NCBI GenBank assembly: GCA_003248315.1
Contig: QKWM01000004.1
Location: forward strand, 2,911,001-2,975,000
Length of the DNA stretch: 64,000 nt
Direction of reading: 5' to 3'
From: Streptomyces sp. SW4
GTDB taxonomy: Bacteria; Actinomycetota; Actinomycetes; Streptomycetales; Streptomycetaceae
This document shows positions 57,992-64,000 of this stretch, one piece after another. Position 1 is the first letter of the stretch. Every line of letters starts with the position of its first letter. Position numbers and translations under genes: made by a program. Under the pieces are notes generated by a model, which saw nothing but the letters and a program-made list of their open reading frames with translations, was not told where the DNA came from and did no database searches.

Positions 57992-60206
57992 GACGAGGCC
58001 AGCGCGTCGCGGCCGGCGGGGGCGACCGAGCGGGCACCCGGGACCGCCGCGGACGGCGCCGGCATCTCCTCGCCGAGCATCAGCGTCCGCACCACCCGCT
58101 CGGCCGCCCGGCCGTCGTCGAACTCGCAGAACCGGTCCCGGAACGCCGAGCGCGCCCGCGCGGACTCCTCGTCCCGCCACGCCCCCGAGGCGAACAGCCA
58201 CGCCAGCTCCCGGTAGGAGCGCGCCACATGGCCCGGCGCCTCGGCGGTGATGTCGAAGTAGGCGCCGCGGCTCGCCGCGTACGCGCCCCAGTCGTCGGCG
58301 TGCACCACGATCGGCCGGTCCAGGTTGGCGTAGTCGAACATCAGGGCCGAATAGTCGGTGACCAGCACGTCCGAGGCGAGCATCACCTCCTCGACGTGCG
58401 GCTCGTCCGTGGCGTCGACCAGCACGCCGCGCCGGTGCAGCTCCGTCAGGCCCAGGCCGCGCGCCGGCCCGCCGGCCAGCGACGGGTGCAGACGGACGAC
58501 CAGGGTGTACCCGTCCCCAGGTCCCGTGCCAGGCGGGCCGGGTCGAACCGCTCGACGAGACCGCCCGGCGGTAGTCGCGGCGGGTCGGCGCGTACAGCAC
58601 CACCGTGTGGTCCTCCGGATGCCGTACCGGAACCGGAAGGCGGCCCCGTCGTCCGGACCGGCGGCGACCAGGACGTCGTTGCGGGGGCTGCCGGTGCGCA
58701 CCGAGGTGAAGTGGCAGGGGTAGGCGCGCTCCCAGACCAGCTCGGAGTGCCGGTTGGCGACCAGGCTGTAGTCCAGCGGTCGGCGCGGCGCAGCATCCCC
58801 GGCACGTCCACCTGGAACCGGGCGCCCGGCTTGCCGAGCAGGTCGGCGCCCATGTACTTCAGCGGCGTGCCCTGATGGGTGTGGATGTGCACACTGCCGG
58901 GCCGCTTGCGCACGGCACCGGGCCAGTTGACGTTGTTGACGAAGAACGTGGCCCGCTCCGTCACCCGGCGGTAGGCGGCGCTGCCCAGGATCACGTGCTC
59001 GGTGTCCGGCGGCAGCAGGGCGGCGGCCTCCTCGTCCCGCACCACCCACACCCGCGCAGCCGCGGGGCGATCTCCCGGGCCGCCCGGTAGATCGCCGCCG
59101 GGTCACCGAGCGCCCCCCGGTGGGAGAACGCGGAGTAGACGGCGAGGTCCGGATCCAGCGGCCGGTGCGCGCGCACCGCCGAACGGACTCTGCCCAGCCG
59201 GCCGGCGGCGGCCCCCGCGCCTGCCGGGTGCGCCGGCCCAGCTCCCGGCCGGCCCGGCCCGCCTGGCGCCGGACGCGGTAGGCGGACCAGCCCCGCTCCA
59301 GCACCCGCAGCTCGGCCGGGACCGGCACCCCTCGGGCCTGTGCTCCCGGAACATCCGCGCGGTACGGCGGAAGAACTCCTTCTTGTCGGCCGGGGGCAGC
59401 CGGTCCGGCTTGGCGAGGATGTCCAGGCAGTGCTCGCCCATCTTGGCGTGCAGGAACGGCCGCCACCCGGCCAGCGCCGGGCGGGCGTCGACGAAGGCGA
59501 ACACGCGCTCGTACTGCTCGTGGATGTCGAAGTGCTTGCGGCTGGTGGTGGACAGGATGTTGCCCTGCCGCCGCTGCCGGTAGTTCAGGCAGATCCGGTC
59601 CAGCGTGGCGATCCGCCCGGCGCTGAGCATCACCGGGAACGTCCACGGCGTGTCCTCGTAGTAGCCGGGCGGGAAGGTGAAGCCCTCCCGCTCGACGAAG
59701 TCCCGCCGGTAGACCTTGTTCCACACCACCATCAGCAGATCGAGGATCTCCGGATGCTCGGCGGCGGTGAACGTGCCGTCGCCGGCCTCGGCGAGCACCC
59801 GGGCCAGGACGTTGCGGCGGGTCCCGCCCCACCAGTAGGTGCGCGCGTAGTCGAAGACCAGCACGTCCGGGTCGCCGGCCTCCTCCAGCCGGTCGGCCAT
59901 CGCGCGCAGCGCGCCCGGGGTGAGGGTGTCGTCGCTGTCCAGGAAGAACAGGTAGTCGCCGGTGGCGTGCGGCATCCCCGCGTTGCGGGCGCGGCCCAGG
60001 CCGACGTTCTCCGGCAGGTGCAGCACGCGCACCCGGTCGTCGCGGGCGGCGTAGTCGTCGAGGATCGCGCCGCAGCCGTCGGGCGAGCAGTCGTCCACCG
60101 CGATCACCTCGATGTCGCGGTAGGACTGCTGAAGGACCGAGTCGAGGCATTCGGCGAGGAACCCCTGGACCTTGAAACAGGGGACGATGACGCTGAAGCG
60201 GGGCAC
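57988..60206 (-). CDS. GT2 plus TagF-like bifunctional protein with altered HGTP motif
   Basis: About 741 residues after seven -1 slips are repaired. The N-terminal GT2 domain is clear: PRFSVIVPCFKVQGFLAECL, DDCSPDGCGAILDDYAARDD, FLDSDDTLTPGALRAMADRL. The TagF-like C-terminal domain has WVVRDEEAAALLPPDTEHVI, RLHPSLAGG, VTDYSALMFDYANLDRPIVV and FCEFDDGRAAERVVRTL. The normally invariant HGTP reads THQGTPLKYMG here, with Gln at 58872-58874 where relatives have His. GTG 60206 has AAGGAG 11 bp upstream and follows the next gene's stop by 7 bp. The GT2 part may prime or decorate the chain while the other part transfers polyol phosphate. Confidence 0.84.
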
Positions 60207-60213
60207 TTCGGTT

Positions 60214-62417
60214 TCAGCTCCTTACGAGGGTGGCGGCGGCGGGGGCCGGGACGCGCTCCGCGAGCGGGGTCACGGGCGCGATCGCCTCCGGCGGCTCGCC
60301 GAGCAGGACCCGGCGCACGACGCGCTCGGCGGCCCGGCCGTCGTCGAACTCGCAGAACCGCTCGCGGAACGCCGCCCGCAGCGCGGCCGACTCCGGGCCC
60401 GCGTACGAGCCGTCGGCGAAGACCTTCGCCAGCTCCTCCGGGGTGCGCGCCACCGGGCCCGGCGGGGCCGCCATCAGGTCGAAGTAGACGCCCCGCGTCT
60501 CGCGGTAGACCTCCCAGTCGTCGGCGTACACGACGATCGGCCGGTCCAGGTTGGCGTAGTCGAACATGATCGACGAGTAGTCCGTGATCAGGGCGTCGGC
60601 GGCCAGGCAGACGTCCTCCGAGGAGCGGTGTCCGGTCACGTCGATGATCCGGCCGCTGCCGCGTCGGGTGCCCCGGTCGTAGAAGTAGTGGGCGCGCAGC
60701 AGCACCACCACGTCCTCCCCGGCCGCCTCGCAGAACGCCTCCAGGTCGAGGGGCCCGCGTCGAAGCCGGTCTCGTAGTCCCGGTGCGTCGGCGCGTACAG
60801 CACGGCCGTCCTGCCCTCCGGGACGCCCAGTTCGCGCCGGATCCGGGCCACGTCCTCGGCGGTCGCCGTGTAGTACACGTCGTTGCGCGGATAGCCGTAC
60901 TCCAGCTGCTCGTAGGAGCCCGGGAAGGCGCGCTCCCACATGCGGGTGGAGTGGGAGTTGGAGGAGAGGTTGTAGTCCCAGCGGTCCACCCGGCCCAGCA
61001 GCTTGGCGAAGCTGCCGGTGGCCGCCGCCACCACCGGATACGTGGACTGGTCGACGCCCATCGTCTTCAGCGGTGTGCCGTGCTGCGTCTGCAGGTGCAC
61101 GCTGCCGGGGCGCTTGACCACGCCCTCCGCGAAGTTGGCGTTGTTGATCAGGTAGGTGGCGCGGGCCAGCACCTCCCAGGCACGCCGGCTGCCGATGACG
61201 GCGTACTCGACGCCCTCCGGCATGGTGTGCGCCTGGTCGGCCTCCACCAGGAACACCGAGCGGATGTGCGGGGCCAGCTCCCGGGCCTTGGCGTGGATCG
61301 CGGCCGGGTTGCAGGCGTAGCCGCGGCCCCAGTAGGCGCAGTACACGGCGAGGTTCGGGTCGAGGGGGCGGCGCAGATGGCGCCGGTAGTGCAGCCGGGT
61401 GCGCAGCCCCCGGGGCGCGGCAGCGCCCGGACGGCACGGGCCGCCGCCCGGTTGGCGCCGCGCAGCGCCCGGAACGCCGCGTACGACCCGGCCGCCAGCA
61501 GCCGGTGCTGCACGCCGACCCTGCCGCCCGGCGGCCGGTGGCCGGCGGGGCGGTGCCGGCGGTAGAGCGCGCTCGCCCGGCGGAAGAAGGCGCGGCGCAG
61601 CCGGCGCGGCAGCCGGCGCCGGTGCGTGGCCGTCTTCAGGACCGCCGCGAACAGGTCGTCGAACACGGCCGCGCGGCGCTCGGGGACAGGTCCGCCTCCG
61701 CGACGCGCGTGAGCACGAGGTCGGCCTGGTCCAGCAGATCGGTGTGGTGGTCGCCCGGCAGATTGAGCCGGTTGCCCTGCCGCCGCACCAGATGCCGGAC
61801 GAGGACGGAGCGCAGCACCGCCATGCGGGCGGCGCCCGCCGCGACCAGGCCCCCGAAGCCCACGTCGGTGAAGTGCCCGGCGGGGAACCACAGCTCGCGT
61901 TCGGTGAGGAACGCCCGCCGGTACGCGGCGCTCCACGCCGGCAGCCGTACGCCGGTGAGGTGCGGGGCCTGCTCGGGGAGAACGCCTCCTTCGGGGCCCC
62001 GGCGAGCAGCGGCGCGGCCGGGTTGCCGGGCTCGCCCTCCCACCAGGGGGTCCGTTCGTGCTCGAAGTACAGCACGTCGACGTCGCCCGTCCGGGCCAGC
62101 CGCGCGTCCAGCGCCGCCAGGGCGCCCGGGACGAGGGTGTCGTCGCCGTCGAGGAACAGCAGATACGTGCCGGTCGCGGCCCGCATCCCCGCGTTGCGCG
62201 CCCCGGCCAGACCGTCCGACGGCGGCGAGTGCACGGGCGCCACCCGGGAGTCCCGTCCGGCGAGGGCGGCGGCGACGTCCGCCGCGGAGCAGTCCGGCGT
62301 CCGGCACACCGGGATCAGCTCGAAGTCGCCGAAGGACTGGGCGAGGACCGAGTCCAGCGCCTGGGACAGCCGGCCCGCGACCCCATGGGACGGGACGATG
62401 ATGCTGAAGCGGGGCAT
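60214..62417 (-). CDS. GT2 plus TagF-like bifunctional protein
   Basis: About 735 residues after four -1 slips are repaired. GT2 part: PRFSIIVPSHGVAGRLSQAL, SPPSDGLAGARNAGMRAATG and FLDGDDTLVPGALAALDARL. TagF-like part: VFLVEADQAHTMPEGVEYAV, LQTQHGTPLKTMG with the conserved His, RAHYFY, ITDYSSIMFDYANLDRPIVV and FCEFDDGRAAERVVRRVLL. All visible active-site positions are present, unlike the neighbouring downstream paralogue. Start ATG 62417 follows a weak AGAAAGAA ribosome site. Closely similar to the 46072-48269 protein across the transferase half (ATYLINNANFAEGVVKRPGS versus AKYLVNNVNFANAVVKRPDA). Confidence 0.86.
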
Positions 62418-62481
62418 TCTGTTCTTTCTGTCGTCTTCTGCCGTGGGCCCTCGTGCCGCGGGGCGCCTCAGCCGGCGCGGG

Positions 62482-62507
62482 GCCGGCCCGACGGCCGTCG
62501 GGCCGGC
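62482..62507. terminator. Perfect 26-bp palindrome between two TagF-like genes
   Basis: Arms 62482-62494 (GCCGGCCCGACGG) and 62495-62507 are exact inverted complements in the 153-bp gap between the two genes; it may be an intra-operon terminator or an mRNA-stabilising hairpin. Confidence 0.5.
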
Positions 62508-62570
62508 GGCCGGGTCGGGGTGGGCCGCGAGGAACTGCGGAGCATGAGGCCTCCCTGTAGGCAACGGCGG

Positions 62571-64000
62571 TCAGCGGCTCGGGGTGACGGTGCGCGGGCC
62601 GGCCGGTTGCGGCACGGACGCCAGCGGCGAGCGCGCGAGGGCCGCGGCGGCCGAGGGGACCGGGCGGCGCTCGGCGAGCGGGACGACGGGCGGCAGATCG
62701 CCGGGGCGCTCGCCGAGCACCACCCGGCGCACCACCCGCTCGGCGGCGCGCCCGTCGTCGTACGGGCAGAACCGCGCGCGGAACGCGGCCCTGAGCTGGG
62801 CGGAGCGCGAGCCGCGCCAGTGCCCGGTGGCGAAGATGTCGATCAGCTCGTCCTCGCTGCGCGCGACCGCGCCCGGCGGGCAGGACCGCAGGTCGAGGTA
62901 GCTGCCGTGGACCGCCTCGAACGCCTCGGTCTCGTCGGCGTGCAGCACGATCGGGCGGTCCAGTCCCGCGTAGTCGAACATCAGCGACGAGTAGTCGGTC
63001 ACCAGCGCGTCCGAGGCCAGGAGCAGGGACGCGACGCTCGGGTGGCCGCTGACGTCGATGAGCCGGCCGGAGGTGCCCGCGTGCCGGACGTGCGGCGCGC
63101 GGCACAGCACCACGAACCGGGGGCCGAGGCGGCGCAGCACCTGCTCCAGGTCCAGTCCGGGGCGCTGGGTGCGGCGATGGCCGCGGTGCGCGGGCGCGTA
63201 CAGGATCGCGACCGCGCCCTCGGGACGCCGAGCAGCTCGCGCAGCCGGGCCACGTCGGCCGCGGTGGCCGTGTGCAGGGCGTCGGTGCGGGGCTGGCCCA
63301 CCTCCAGCGTGGTGTAGCCGCCGGGGAAGACCCGCTCGCAGGTCAGCGTGGAGTGCCGGTTGGCGGAGACGACGTAGTCCCAGGCGTCGACGCCGCGCAG
63401 CATCCGGCGAAGTCCGTGCCCGGGGCGGCGGCCGGGCGCTCCTGGAGGTCCAGGCCGGTGTGCTTCAGCGGCGTGCCGTGCAGGGTCTGGATCAGCACCT
63501 GGCCCGGCGCTTGACCAGCCGCGGGTCGAAGTGGGTGTTGTGCACGAGGTACTTGGCGCGGGCCAGCTCGGTGAAGTACGCGGCGGTGCCCGGGCTCACC
63601 CGGCGCGGGCCCGGCGGGACGGTGTGGTGGTGCGCCGGGGCGGCGGCCCACGCGGTGCGGATGTGCGGCGCGAGACTGCGGAACGCCTGCTCCAGCGCTC
63701 CCGGTTGCAGCCGTGGCCGGCGCCGTCGTGGGCGGCGAAGAGGCGCGGTCGGCGCGGACCGGCAGCAGCCGCTGGAGGCGGTAGTGCAGCCGGAGGGCGG
63801 CGGCCCGCGCGGTGTCCAGCAGCCGGGCGGTGTGCCTGTGGACGCCGCGGGCCAGCGCCGACGCCAGCCGCAGGGCCCGGTAGGTGCGGTGCAGGCCCAG
63901 GCGGATGAGGGCGTGGTGCACGCGGGCGCGGGGGAGACGGGGGCGCCGGGGACCCGGTAGCGGCGGTAGTGGGCGCGGGCCCGGCGCAGGAACTCGGCGC
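62571..64000 (-). CDS. TagF-like glycerophosphotransferase, 5' end beyond window
   Basis: Partial; the N-terminal part lies past 64000. The visible ~475 residues are TagF-like: LARAKYLVHNTHFDPRLVKR, LIQTLHGTPLKHTGLDLQ, VVSANRHSTLTCERVFPGGY, VTDYSSLMFDYAGLDRPIVL and FCPYDDGRAAERVVRRVVLG. The segment equivalent to RAHYFY in the neighbour reads CRAPHVRHAG, so the usual His position is shifted or lost. Several -1 slips (near 63720, 63505, 63410 and 63225) interrupt the frame. An N-terminal GT2 domain, as in its neighbours, is expected but cannot be seen. First visible gene of the minus-strand series. Confidence 0.82.

Overview
The window is chromosomal DNA of a Streptomyces or a very close relative. 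The base composition is very high in G+C, GTG starts are common, and the 16S/23S/5S operon carries the typical streptomycete leader and spacers with no tRNA. The order secA, lone LuxR-type regulator, hpf, comF, lpqB, mtrB, mtrA, then further along ahcY and manA, is the conserved core arrangement of the genus. I see no tRNA gene, CRISPR array, IS element or prophage gene.

Layout. 1-6000: 3' end of manA, a cation efflux protein, a PTS EIIBCA permease (minus) and ahcY. 6001-9100: a 17-bp tandem repeat, a hypothetical gene, an RDD-domain membrane protein and a SpoIIM-like membrane protein. 9100-14800: a complete rRNA operon with promoters and terminator. 14860-20580 (minus): a five-gene run GPDPase-membrane-domain protein, DUF4129, DUF4350, MoxR ATPase, DUF58. 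20720-29630 (plus): mtnA, mtrA-mtrB-lpqB, comF, hpf and a response regulator. 29710-37330: YcaQ-like glycosylase, GNAT, secA, an Rv3235-like protein, a DUF6912-like protein and a HAD hydrolase. 37818-42755: the giant NAD-glutamate dehydrogenase. 42859-64000: an accessory surface-glycopolymer (wall teichoic acid-like) island.

The glycopolymer island has four genes with C-terminal TagF-like CDP-glycerol glycerophosphotransferase domains, three of them with a visible N-terminal GT2-like region and one cut by the window edge. It also has two further GT2 proteins, a TagGH-type ABC exporter, a UDP-glucose 4-epimerase and three polytopic membrane proteins, two of which are paralogues lying at opposite sides of the island. 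A TetR regulator and a divergent ohr/ohrR peroxide-stress pair sit inside it. The likely logic is: nucleotide-sugar supply (GalE), cytoplasmic polymer assembly (GT2 and TagF domains), export (TagGH) and membrane-side modification.

Data quality matters for any reader. About 30 genes, including essential ones such as secA, mtrA and ahcY, are broken by apparent frameshifts. Every one I could resolve is repaired by adding one G or C to a short G/C run; by reading-frame bookkeeping I count 72, all in the -1 direction. I read these as homopolymer-compression errors and give whole-gene coordinates across them.
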